From Bacteroidia bacterium (GTDB lineage Bacteria; Bacteroidota; Bacteroidia; J057; JAIXKT01): a DNA stretch of 41,619 bases. The notes beneath the pieces were generated by a model. It made no database searches and was not told the DNA's origin. It worked only from the letters and a program-made list of their open reading frames with translations. The DNA lies in the NCBI GenBank assembly GCA_026932145.1, contig JAIXKT010000007.1, positions 113,717 through 155,335 on the forward strand. The letters are read 5' to 3'. A program made the position numbers and the translations under genes. The first letter of the stretch is position 1. Each line of letters begins with the position of its first letter. Shown here one piece after another: positions 17,709 through 25,661 of this stretch.

Positions 17709-20380
17709 TATTTAGATTGCTCGAAGTTCAACATCATTATTTTTGCCTGCTTGGAGTCGGTTTGTTCTATCCAGATTATAGAGTAAACCCTTGATTTATA
17801 GATACTTATTATTTCTTGATGCACAATTTTTGGGTCATCAAGGATGCGAGTATTCTGATTGATAGGGTCTCCTGTCCAGAGGTCTAATTGCCGGAAGTGT
17901 GCTAAATTGTTTCCAGTATAGTTTTGCTGTATCCAAACTGCTGTGATGGTGTTGTTGTATATTAGTAAATCTGTTTGTGGGTTCTCCGGTAAGTTTTCAC
18001 CAAGTTTAAGCCCATTGGAATGGAATATAGGTTTTCCCATTAAGTTAAGCCGTTGAATGACCAGCGAATTTTTGGCTACCGGATTCTGTTCGCCTATCCA
18101 CGTGATAACTGCGCCGTAACTTTGGTCTATCAGTATTTTGGGATAAGTTTGTTTTCCGTAGTTTTCGCAGACAAGCTGCCCTCGTTCTCCCCAGAGTATT
18201 TCGCCACTCCACGTGATTTTTTGGGTACAAATTTTTTCAAACTTGTTACTAAACCTATCTTCACTCCACGCAACTACTATTCCGGTGGGGTCGCTATCAA
18301 TATTTTGATTTCGCTGATTATATGAAGCTGGAGCTAATGCCTTTTCCCACAATAAATTACCTTGTAAAGATAGTTTTCCAACATAGATATTATAGAATCC
18401 GCTTCGGTCGTCCATCCAACTTAGTGCTATTTTTTGGTCATCAACTTGTTTTATTTTGGGTGTCGTTTGATAACCTGGGCCGGCTGCAATAGGGATTCCG
18501 TTTTCTGCCCAACGGATATTTCCCATGAGGTCATAATATTGACCATAAATATCGAATCCATGTGTTTCAAAATTACGTGCATCATTCCAGAGAACCATAA
18601 TTCCTTGATTTGTTTCGGTAATTTTAGGGGAGTTTTGGGAACGGGGGGCTGTGCAAACGGGAACGCCATTTTGAGGCCATACAGAAACACCGGAAGAATC
18701 TACTTTTTGTAGGTATAGATTTTCGTCTTTACCGGTTCTTCTATCTACCCAAACCACAAAAACGGCATTATTTTTTGCCAATAAAACCGGCCTTGATTGC
18801 TCTCCCTGAGCGACACAAACAGCTAATGGTTCTGCCCAGAGCGGTTTTCCCAGAAGGCTCACCCGAAGCATATAAATATCCGGTTCTTTTTCTCCCCTGC
18901 GGAAATCCTGCCAAGCAATATAAAAGTCATTCCTTTGTCCGTCAGCTATCACAATTTGGGCAATATGAGCATATACAATACGCTGATTTGCAGATGTTTG
19001 TATCCCCTTGGTTTTTCTTTCTGTGCTAATTTTAAGTTGGGTAATGCCATCATTTAAGAAACCTACCCAGATTTCACCTTGATTATTAGCTGTTATGGTA
19101 AAGTTAGCTTCTGCGGGAATTTGACTTATTAGAAATCCGTTAAGTTCTCCCAGATTTTTTCCGTCTGTATTTAATTGTTGGGCAAATAATTGAGACGCTG
19201 ACTGCCGGAAATCGTGCCAAACAGCCCAAAATGTTCCTGCATCTCCTTCTGTAATCAGAATATTTGTTTGCTTGCCGGGGCTGCTACATAATACTTGTCC
19301 CTCAGTGCTCCACAGCGCTTTACCGGTGTATAAATCCATCTTTTGCCAATATAAATCGGCATTACCTTTCCGGTAGTCTTCCCAAAATAGATAGACGTAG
19401 CTTCCGAATTTGAATAGGTTTGGATTCAGTTGGTTATCAGAAAAGCTACAGACTATGGTTTCAAATACGATAGTTCCGATTCTACTGATTCGGACGAAGT
19501 AGAGGTCAGTTGCCTCTGTTTGCAATCCGGAGGCTTCATATACGCACATAAAGCCTCCGTAACCGTCCCCTACAATAGTTGGATTCCTTTGATTATGAGG
19601 GTGGTCTGGCAGTAGCAATAATCCGTCTTTTTCCCATTCAGGGTTTCCTGAATGGGAAATTTTTTGGCCATATAACTGCCATTGCTGCTGATTCCGGTAA
19701 TCTTCCCAAATACAAATGACACTTTTTCCGGGTTCTAAGGCAAGTACCGGCCTGACTTGTGTCCCTTTTGCCCGTGAAATATAAACACCACTTTTATCCC
19801 ATTTATAGCGACCATTTAAGTCAAGGTATTGAATACCAATATCTTTTTCTGCATTATGGTCTATTTCATGTATCCATGAAATATAAAATCCGCCGGCATT
19901 ATCCGGTAAAATCTCGATACATCGCTGAATACCGGATAATTGCAGGGCACAAATGCCGGAATCGCCCCATAATTTTTGCCCAAAAATGTCTATCCTTTGG
20001 CAAAAAATATCAGTTTCAAGGCTATCATCTCTTCGTTCTTCCCAAGCTATTATTAGGCCGTTACTTAGGTCTTTGGCGACAATCGGGTTATGTTGGCTGA
20101 ATTTGGACTGCGTAACAATAGCTGGAGAAACCCACTGTTCCTTACCATTTTGAGCAGTATAACGTACCTGAATTTGGGAAAAATTTGTTTGGGAAGCTAC
20201 GCTTCTAAATACCCAATAAACGCCCCCTTTCCCGTCACTAACGGATTGTAGATTGCTGATAACACCGGCTTGGGTCTGAATTAACTCAAAAATACTCTTG
20301 GGATTGACATTGCTTATCTGTGCATCACAAAGGTTTAACAGCAAAAAAAATATAAATACTAATAAGTTCCTGTTTATCAT
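17705..20380 (-). CDS. secreted beta-propeller-like repeat protein
   Basis: An 891-residue exported protein of unknown function. The signal peptide MINRNLLVFIFFLLLNLCDA is followed by many copies of a module of about 50-60 residues with the pattern W-x-D-x-R, D-I-Y-x-Q, L-x-G-x-x-W. Examples are IAWEERRDDSLETDIFCQRI, CIWEDYRNQQQWQLYGQKI, LFWEDYRKGNADLYWQKMD and LSWMDDRSGFYNIYVGKL. These suggest a multi-bladed propeller or solenoid. No type IX sorting domain is present; the end is MLNFEQSKY. It is the last gene of the minus-strand unit, 32 nt after ispD. A perfect 13-bp inverted repeat lies within it at 19630-19659. Bacteroidota code for many such proteins; no ligand can be proposed. Confidence 0.75.
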   Translation of the reverse strand: MINRNLLVFIFFLLLNLCDAQISNVNPKSIFELIQTQAGVISNLQSVSDGKGGVYWVFRSVASQTNFSQIQVRYTAQNGKEQWVSPAIVTQSKFSQHNPIVAKDLSNGLIIAWEERRDDSLETDIFCQRIDIFGQKLWGDSGICALQLSGIQRCIEILPDNAGGFYISWIHEIDHNAEKDIGIQYLDLNGRYKWDKSGVYISRAKGTQVRPVLALEPGKSVICIWEDYRNQQQWQLYGQKISHSGNPEWEKDGLLLLPDHPHNQRNPTIVGDGYGGFMCVYEASGLQTEATDLYFVRISRIGTIVFETIVCSFSDNQLNPNLFKFGSYVYLFWEDYRKGNADLYWQKMDLYTGKALWSTEGQVLCSSPGKQTNILITEGDAGTFWAVWHDFRQSASQLFAQQLNTDGKNLGELNGFLISQIPAEANFTITANNQGEIWVGFLNDGITQLKISTERKTKGIQTSANQRIVYAHIAQIVIADGQRNDFYIAWQDFRRGEKEPDIYMLRVSLLGKPLWAEPLAVCVAQGEQSRPVLLAKNNAVFVVWVDRRTGKDENLYLQKVDSSGVSVWPQNGVPVCTAPRSQNSPKITETNQGIMVLWNDARNFETHGFDIYGQYYDLMGNIRWAENGIPIAAGPGYQTTPKIKQVDDQKIALSWMDDRSGFYNIYVGKLSLQGNLLWEKALAPASYNQRNQNIDSDPTGIVVAWSEDRFSNKFEKICTQKITWSGEILWGERGQLVCENYGKQTYPKILIDQSYGAVITWIGEQNPVAKNSLVIQRLNLMGKPIFHSNGLKLGENLPENPQTDLLIYNNTITAVWIQQNYTGNNLAHFRQLDLWTGDPINQNTRILDDPKIVHQEIISIYKSRVYSIIWIEQTDSKQAKIMMLNFEQSKY
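19630..19659. repeat. perfect 13-bp inverted repeat inside the propeller gene
   Basis: TTTCCCATTCAGG (19630-19642) and CCTGAATGGGAAA (19647-19659) are exact reverse complements around the loop GTTT. They lie in coding DNA for the stretch GNPEWEKDG. Confidence 0.9.
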
Positions 20381-20412
20381 AAAGTTAGCTAAATAAATAG
20401 CCTCTTGCTGCT

Positions 20413-21105
20413 TTAACTATTTGATAATTTATCTAAAATCTTTTGGGCAGTAAATAAGTCTTCTTCTGTGGTAATTTTAATATTGTCAAAAGCTCCCTGA
20501 GCTATCGAAACCGAAAATCCGGCTGCTTCAAACAGGCTGGCATCATCAGTAAATGGTTGATTATGAAGATTTTGATATGCTTCTATAAGATAATTAAATG
20601 AAAATATCTGTGGAGTTTGCACTTCATAGTATTCATCTCTATTGCAAGCTATTGAGCCGTTTTGGGTGATTTTTCGGAGTGATGATTTAACGGGAATAGC
20701 CGGAACAGCCCCCCCTTTTAACTTTGCTATTTGAAGAATAGATTCTATTAATGTATTGTTTATCAATGGTCTGCAAGCGTCATGAATAGCAATCCACTGT
20801 AAATCGAGGTTAGAATTTTGTATTGACTTTAAAGCGTTCCAGACTGATTCTGTGCGCGTTTTTCCACCGAAAATAATATTAATTGGGATTCTCCACTGAA
20901 GCTGTTTTTGCTGCACCAATTTATCCCAATATTCAGCCCAATCTTGTGGGAGAACTAACCATAGGTTAGAAACTCCTGGATACATTAGAATCTTTGTTAG
21001 TGTGTGGGCAAGTATCGGCAAGCCATTAATATCTATAAACTGCTTAGGTATTTGGCTGCCCATTCTGGTGCCTATTCCGCCCGCAACAACGATTACTCCA
21101 AACAT
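20413..21105 (-). CDS. ispD: 2-C-methyl-D-erythritol 4-phosphate cytidylyltransferase
   Basis: Transfers CMP to methylerythritol phosphate in the MEP route to isoprenoids. The 230 residues show the CTP-binding start VIVVAGGIGTRMGSQIPKQFIDINGLPIL, then HDACRPLI, the segment AIPVKSSLRKI, EYYEVQTPQIF, DDASLFEAAG and the C-terminal NIKITTEEDLFTAQKIL. Length and all signature motifs fit IspD. It lies 5 nt after the 3HCDH-like gene, in the middle of an operon whose other members have unrelated roles. Its presence shows that the organism makes isoprenoids by the MEP pathway. Confidence 0.95.
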   Translation of the reverse strand: MFGVIVVAGGIGTRMGSQIPKQFIDINGLPILAHTLTKILMYPGVSNLWLVLPQDWAEYWDKLVQQKQLQWRIPINIIFGGKTRTESVWNALKSIQNSNLDLQWIAIHDACRPLINNTLIESILQIAKLKGGAVPAIPVKSSLRKITQNGSIACNRDEYYEVQTPQIFSFNYLIEAYQNLHNQPFTDDASLFEAAGFSVSIAQGAFDNIKITTEEDLFTAQKILDKLSNS

Positions 21106-21110
21106 GGTAG

Positions 21111-21770
21111 TTAAAGTTGCCGTAGATACAACTGGTGTAATAGTGGAGCTATTTTAAACTGGTCGCTTTTAAAAGTATGCTGCATAGCTTCCAAAACGGT
21201 ATAAACATTTTTGATTCCAATAATTTCAGCCCATTCAAATGGGCCATAAGGATAATTTGTGCCTAATTTCATAGATAAATCAATGTCTTCTTCTGAGGCG
21301 CTGCCTTCTTGCAGCATAAAAAAAGCTTCATTGATAATTTTACAAATTACTCGGGGCGTAACCATTCCAACTTGGTCTGCTACAAAATAAAATGGAATTT
21401 CATTTTTGGAAAGTGTAGCTGCTAAATAATGCTGCTCATCTGTTTCGTATGCCGTTAGTTCTAAAACAGGGCGGCTTAAAAAATAGGGCAATGCATTGCA
21501 GCCAAATAAGAAACATTCTGGCTCTAAGCTCGTTTCGGCTACGGATTCCAATAAGGTTCTACATACCGAAGCAACGACCACCAATTTTTCTTTTAGGTGA
21601 AAATACCGGGTAATTTGTATCGGCGCTTCTTCCGTAGATAAATCAACAATCAAATCATATTGTTTTTCATTACCAGTTAAATAGGATTCATAATCAGGGT
21701 TAAATTTATGCCAAAGGCTTTTTTTTGCCTCTTCGAGCATATTTTCTTGAACGATAACTAAAGTTTTCAT
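21111..21770 (-). CDS. 3-hydroxyacyl-CoA dehydrogenase C-domain protein without the NAD domain
   Basis: A 219-residue protein whose C-terminal half is the 3HCDH dimerisation domain (DQVGMVTPRVICKIINEAFFMLQEGSASEEDIDLSMKLGTNYPYGPFEWAEIIG), normally found after a Rossmann domain in fatty-acid oxidation enzymes. The N-terminal half (MKTLVIVQENMLEEAKKS...) has no GxGxxG nucleotide loop, though FLFGCNALPYFLSRPVLELT echoes the HFFNP region of the family. The NG-equivalent and catalytic residues cannot be fully assigned. It overlaps the upstream gene by an ATGA junction (21767-21770), implying translational coupling. It may be a non-catalytic relative or bind an acyl-CoA partner; true dehydrogenase activity is doubtful. 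Confidence 0.75.
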   Translation of the reverse strand: MKTLVIVQENMLEEAKKSLWHKFNPDYESYLTGNEKQYDLIVDLSTEEAPIQITRYFHLKEKLVVVASVCRTLLESVAETSLEPECFLFGCNALPYFLSRPVLELTAYETDEQHYLAATLSKNEIPFYFVADQVGMVTPRVICKIINEAFFMLQEGSASEEDIDLSMKLGTNYPYGPFEWAEIIGIKNVYTVLEAMQHTFKSDQFKIAPLLHQLYLRQL

Positions 21771-22780
21771 GGTTTTGTAGTATTTCCAATTAAGAAAAAA
21801 GGTTCAAAAACAGTTCCGATGAATAATTTGTGTTTCCAAGGGGCGGCTGTGCTGGCTCCGGATACAAAGTTACCGGAATCATAGTATATTTCTTGAACTC
21901 TACCTTCGATTCCTTCAATTTTTAGGATTTGGCTTGGGCTTGTTTTGTTAAAATATGCGTGTTGAATAAACTTGAAGGGTTTGGGGTGGCAGGCTACCCA
22001 TAAATTTCCGAACGAATCCCATTCAATATTATCAGGGCTGGTTCCTAATCGAATATCTTTTTCAAAAACAACTTCTTGCGTTTTGGGATTTCGGGAATAT
22101 ACCCGAATACACTTATCTTGAACAAGGCTCACAAACAAATATTTTCCAGAAGAATCTAATGTTATCCCATTGGGATACAATAACTTAGGAATTAATACTT
22201 GAAATTCTCCTTGATGATAAATAACGACATTTGCTTTTCGGCAATGCCAAATTCCCTCCCAAAGTTGGCCAAAACTTTTGGTGGAGTAATGGTCGTTGGT
22301 AATCAAAAAGGTATTTTTTCCAGCAATAGTTATGTCGTTAGGAGATCGTAAGAAAGTGCTGTTTTCAAGTGTTTGTTTATGAATAAGTTGCTTATTTTTG
22401 TAATCAAAAACCTCAATAGTTGTTTGTTTTTTTGAGCGGTGGTTGATAACGGCTAAGGTTGCGGATTCACTATCCCAGCGTTTAAAAGCAATGCCGTGCG
22501 GGTGAAAGGGGTGTTCTTGTGAAAACTTCAAAGCCAATGGCAGTATTTTGGGAATAGTATCTTGCGCTTGTAGCGCAAAAATTTCCCCTAAACAGTTGTT
22601 AGAATGTTTTTTAAACCTACATCTACGGTCATCACAAGAAATAAAAACAGTTCCGGTTGTTGTGTCAATGGTAATATCTTCTGCTCCGGGTGCGCCCATC
22701 ATCTTGTACCAAGAATACGATTGGGCAAAAGAAAGTCCAGCGTCTAAGAGCAAAAAAAAGATTAATAATCTTTTAAGCAT
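21767..22780 (-). CDS. secreted paraoxonase/arylesterase-like six-bladed propeller protein
   Basis: A 337-residue homologue of serum paraoxonase (PON), which hydrolyses lactones and aryl esters. The signal peptide (residues 1 to about 19, ...GLSFA/Q) exports it. PON1 residues can be matched by spacing: calcium ligands E34 and D35 (GAEDI), N148 (SPNDI), N204 (YPNGI), D250 and N251 (SPDNIEWD), and the His dyad H95 (HPHGI) and H114 (VINH). H95-H114 are 19 apart and N148-N204 are 56 apart, as in PON1 (115/134, 168/224). NDHY, LWVACHP and HKLFIGTVFEPFFL are further PON signatures. The gene overlaps maf by 8 nt and the next gene by 4 nt. A lactonase or esterase role is likely; the substrate is unknown. 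Confidence 0.85.
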   Translation of the reverse strand: MLKRLLIFFLLLDAGLSFAQSYSWYKMMGAPGAEDITIDTTTGTVFISCDDRRCRFKKHSNNCLGEIFALQAQDTIPKILPLALKFSQEHPFHPHGIAFKRWDSESATLAVINHRSKKQTTIEVFDYKNKQLIHKQTLENSTFLRSPNDITIAGKNTFLITNDHYSTKSFGQLWEGIWHCRKANVVIYHQGEFQVLIPKLLYPNGITLDSSGKYLFVSLVQDKCIRVYSRNPKTQEVVFEKDIRLGTSPDNIEWDSFGNLWVACHPKPFKFIQHAYFNKTSPSQILKIEGIEGRVQEIYYDSGNFVSGASTAAPWKHKLFIGTVFEPFFLIGNTTKP

Positions 22781-23366
22781 AATGAATACTACTTAAAAAT
22801 TGCTTTAACTCCTTGCGAAAACGACAAACCGGAAATCCCATAATATTAAAATAATCCCCATGAATTTCTCTGACAGCATTCAACCCAATCCATTCTTGAA
22901 TCCCGTATGCACCGGCTTTATCATAAGGTTTATAGTTATCTACATAAAAATCAATATCTTCCGGAGAAATTGTATCAAAAACGACTTCTGTTTTTTCTAC
23001 AAAACTGTGATATAAAGATTGATATAAAAGCGTTACACCTGAAAAAACAGTGTGCGTAACGCCGGATAGCCTTTGTAGGAATGTAACGGCCTCATTTCTG
23101 TCTATTGGTTTATTCAGAATCTGATTATCAAGCCAGACAATGGTATCCGCAGTGATAATAACGGCTTGTTGTGATTCTTCTTCAAAACAGGTGGCCTTTT
23201 TTTGGGCTAAAAACAAGGGGATTTCAGCCGCAACAAGGTTTTTAGGCCAAGTTTCTTCAATAGATTTTACCAAAACAGTAAATTTGTAGCCGGCTTCCGC
23301 TAAAAGCCATTTTCTACGGGGCGAATTAGAAGCCAAAATCAGCGGAATTTTCGTCATCATCAGCAA
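22773..23366 (-). CDS. maf: Maf-like nucleoside triphosphate pyrophosphatase
   Basis: House-cleaning hydrolase that removes dTTP/UTP-type or modified nucleotides. The N-terminal signature LILASNSPRRKWLLAEAGYKF is followed by ADTIVWLDNQILNKP (the ADT-V motif) and YDKAGAYGIQEWIGL, with GDYFNIMGFPV near the end; 197 residues is normal. Possible starts are ATG at 23366, 23360 and 23357 (MLMM...), all inside the end of the upstream DUF1015 gene; the first gives a 41-nt overlap. The substrate subclass cannot be decided by eye, although dTTP/UTP is the commonest for this motif set. Confidence 0.92.
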   Translation of the reverse strand: MLMMTKIPLILASNSPRRKWLLAEAGYKFTVLVKSIEETWPKNLVAAEIPLFLAQKKATCFEEESQQAVIITADTIVWLDNQILNKPIDRNEAVTFLQRLSGVTHTVFSGVTLLYQSLYHSFVEKTEVVFDTISPEDIDFYVDNYKPYDKAGAYGIQEWIGLNAVREIHGDYFNIMGFPVCRFRKELKQFLSSIHYA

Positions 23367-24621
23367 TGGAATAAAAAACTAATCCGCAAATAACTTTGGG
23401 ATAAAAATAGGTGGACTTAGGCGGCATTTTAGCATAATCATTACAAACAGCCAACATCTCATCCATACTAACTTCATTGACTAAAAAACCAACCGAATTT
23501 TTATTTGTATGAACTTGCTCAATAACTCCGGAAGCATCTTTCCAATATTGAATTATTTTTGATTCTCCTTGTTTGGAATAAGGTATATTCAAAATTTTAT
23601 CAAAAATAAAGTAATGAAGCCGAGTGTAATCCAATATTTTGAGTGAATCAGGAATCGGTAAATCAATTTTTTGTGGATTTGTAAATTCTGGTTTTAGCCG
23701 AAGTTTGTAATAATTTTCATCGGTACACAAAGCAAAAATACCTTTTTTATGTTGAATTTCGGTAAGTACGGGAGTTCGGGTATCTAAATAATCAATGGAA
23801 AAAAAACGTTCCAACTGCTGTAATAAACTGCTTACGTTCAGTGAATCAGGGAGTTGAACCAGCCGGTGAGTGGGTAAAATACGTAAATCATCGCTCCGTA
23901 GATTGGTTAGATACATTAAATGATGGTTGGTAGGATGCTCTAATGAAGCATTGGGATGTTTCTCAAAATAGCGGGCAGCAACTAACTCAGAGCCTTCTAA
24001 ACGATGATGCCCGTCAGCTAAATAAACCGGTAAATCAGCCATAACAGCCTGTATTTTCTGAATAACTTCCGGATGCTGAATAATACCTAATTTATTAACA
24101 ACATTCTGATAATCAATAGTTTCTAAAATTGGATGCTGTATAAATTCATCTAAATAGGGCTCAATCTGAAAACGAAGATCTTCATATAACCCATGCGTGG
24201 GGGCAATATTTAGCTGAGTCTGCTCCAATAAGTTGATTCTGTCATTGACAGAATGACTTAATGTATTTTCATGCAGCACAATATCCCGTTGATTTTGGGT
24301 ATTTTTTAGCTGAACAGCACATATAAAACCCTTACGCTCAAAGGTTTTACTGTGATTGTATAAGCTAAATTTTTGGTAATACGGATAAATAGCCGGTAGC
24401 GGATCTTGAATGATGATTTTTGATTTTTTCCAGTCATGTAGTTTATTCTTAGCTTCTTGGATAGAACGAGGAACAGAAAGGTGCATCGCATTATAAGGAA
24501 GGCTGTATAGTTTTTCTCGTTGATCTTGAGTTACTACATCAAACAAAGGGGCGATTACGTCCTCTAAGTTAGTTTTCTCCAAGTTATACCGATAAGCCCG
24601 AAAGGGACGTATTTTAGCCAT
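23326..24621 (-). CDS. DUF1015 family protein
   Basis: A 431-residue protein of the DUF1015 family, first gene of the six-gene minus-strand unit. The family start MAKIRPFRAYRYN..IAPLFDVVT and the core YLADGHHRLEGSELVAARYFEKHPNASLEHPTNHHLMYLTNLRSDDLRILPTHRLV are clear. The GHHR box resembles the nucleotide-binding box of ParB/Srx-fold proteins, and relatives are often found with serine-biosynthesis genes; both points are family knowledge recalled without a search, and no serine genes lie here. A TACTTTTG -7 box ends 7 nt before the ATG, predicting a nearly leaderless message. Confidence 0.85.
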   Translation of the reverse strand: MAKIRPFRAYRYNLEKTNLEDVIAPLFDVVTQDQREKLYSLPYNAMHLSVPRSIQEAKNKLHDWKKSKIIIQDPLPAIYPYYQKFSLYNHSKTFERKGFICAVQLKNTQNQRDIVLHENTLSHSVNDRINLLEQTQLNIAPTHGLYEDLRFQIEPYLDEFIQHPILETIDYQNVVNKLGIIQHPEVIQKIQAVMADLPVYLADGHHRLEGSELVAARYFEKHPNASLEHPTNHHLMYLTNLRSDDLRILPTHRLVQLPDSLNVSSLLQQLERFFSIDYLDTRTPVLTEIQHKKGIFALCTDENYYKLRLKPEFTNPQKIDLPIPDSLKILDYTRLHYFIFDKILNIPYSKQGESKIIQYWKDASGVIEQVHTNKNSVGFLVNEVSMDEMLAVCNDYAKMPPKSTYFYPKVICGLVFYSIADDDENSADFGF

Positions 24622-24628
24622 AACGCTG

Positions 24629-24636
24629 CAAAAGTA
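24629..24636 (-). promoter_or_regulatory. -7 box (TACTTTTG) of the DUF1015-ispD operon
   Basis: On the minus strand TACTTTTG fits TAnnTTTG and ends 7 nt before the ATG at 24621. Transcription would start within a few bases of the start codon. Confidence 0.55.
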
Positions 24637-24703
24637 TCAAACTTAACCATAACTTTGGTTTTTTTAAGCCAATACAGTTGCTTAATATCAACAATATCTT
24701 TGT

Positions 24704-24711
24704 TACCTTTG
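24704..24711 (+). promoter_or_regulatory. -7 box (TACCTTTG) of ccmC-ccmD-radA
   Basis: TACCTTTG ends 7 nt before the ATG at 24719. A second exact match, TATCTTTG, lies at 24695-24702. Either would give a leaderless or very short-leader transcript, mirroring the divergent promoter at 24629-24636. Confidence 0.55.
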
Positions 24712-24718
24712 CCGTTCC

Positions 24719-25474
24719 ATGATTCAAGATAAAAGATTTTTGTTTTTATCAAGCACCCACAGAAAGTGGCGTATTTTCTACAAGGCGCTTTGTCTCATTT
24801 TATTACTGTATGCTTTGGTGGTTGGTTTAACTAAGACCCTGCCGGATATTGGCGGCAATATCCAGCAAAGTTCTCGGAACCTGTTTTATCACGTGCCGAT
24901 GTGGTTTACGATGTATTTAATGATGTTTTTTTCGTGGATTTTCAGCGTTTTGTATCTATGGAAAAGGTTTTTGTGGCTTGATAGAGTAGCCTCCGAAGCG
25001 GCAACGGTGGGTATTTTTTTTGGAATGTTGGGGCTAAGTACCGGCATTGTTTGGTCTCGGGTTACTTGGGGGGAATTATTACCGGATTTTGATACCGATG
25101 CTTGGTGGATCTGGGACCCAAAGCAAACACTTGCATTGGCTTCGGTACTGATGTATGGAGCATACCTATTTTTACGGTCAAGTATGGATGATTCACGAAA
25201 AAAAGCCTTAGTATCAGGAATATACAATATGTTTGCATTTGTAAACTTAATTCCATTAACGTACATAATTCCAAAATTAGTGGGAGGCTTACATCCCGGT
25301 ACTTCTGAAACAGCACCCGTGTTTTCTGCCAAAGGCATTGGAGAATCTTACCGACTTGTTTTTTATCCGGCAATTATCGGATTTATGCTCTTAGGATGCT
25401 GGATTTTGGAACTACGCATACGAACCCAACAAATCAAAACGTATTTATTAGAAAAACAAATAAATATGCAATAA
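24719..25474 (+). CDS. ccmC: CcmC/CcsA-type haem-handling membrane protein
   Basis: Integral membrane protein that presents haem for cytochrome c maturation. The 251 residues contain about six hydrophobic segments, the tryptophan-rich periplasmic motif WWIWDPKQT (the family's WGTWWxWD box, here after WGELLPDFDTDA) and candidate haem-ligand histidines in LFYHVPMWF and GGLHPG. A CcmD-like small membrane protein follows after 10 nt, which supports CcmC rather than the larger CcsA. No other ccm genes lie in this window. Confidence 0.87.
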   Translation: MIQDKRFLFLSSTHRKWRIFYKALCLILLLYALVVGLTKTLPDIGGNIQQSSRNLFYHVPMWFTMYLMMFFSWIFSVLYLWKRFLWLDRVASEAATVGIFFGMLGLSTGIVWSRVTWGELLPDFDTDAWWIWDPKQTLALASVLMYGAYLFLRSSMDDSRKKALVSGIYNMFAFVNLIPLTYIIPKLVGGLHPGTSETAPVFSAKGIGESYRLVFYPAIIGFMLLGCWILELRIRTQQIKTYLLEKQINMQ

Positions 25475-25484
25475 TTTGGAAATC

Positions 25485-25661
25485 ATGTTATTAAACTTAT
25501 TTTTTATACTACAAGCCAGCAGTTTTCTATTTGTTAGTGAACGTATTTTTACGGTCATGACAGTAGTGCTGATTATCTTCAGTGCAGTTGTCCTAATGCT
25601 TATTCGGGTTGAAAGAAAGTTAAACCGAATAGAAAAGCATTTTCAGGATGGCAAAAAATAA
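25485..25661 (+). CDS. ccmD: CcmD-like small membrane protein
   Basis: About 58 residues: an N-terminal hydrophobic part and a membrane segment (TVMTVVLIIFSAVVLMLI) followed by a charged tail (RVERKLNRIEKHFQDGKK). Size, topology and position right after ccmC match CcmD, which in other bacteria stabilises the haem-transfer complex. I take ATG 25485 rather than TTG 25476. Its 3' end overlaps radA by 14 nt. Confidence 0.7.
   Translation: MLLNLFFILQASSFLFVSERIFTVMTVVLIIFSAVVLMLIRVERKLNRIEKHFQDGKK

Noticed and set aside
24236-24863. Perfect 8-bp inverted repeats at 24236-24254 and 24844-24863 (also 30300-30326)
   Set aside because: About five or six such 8-bp cases are expected by chance in 41.6 kb, unlike the 13-14 bp ones.
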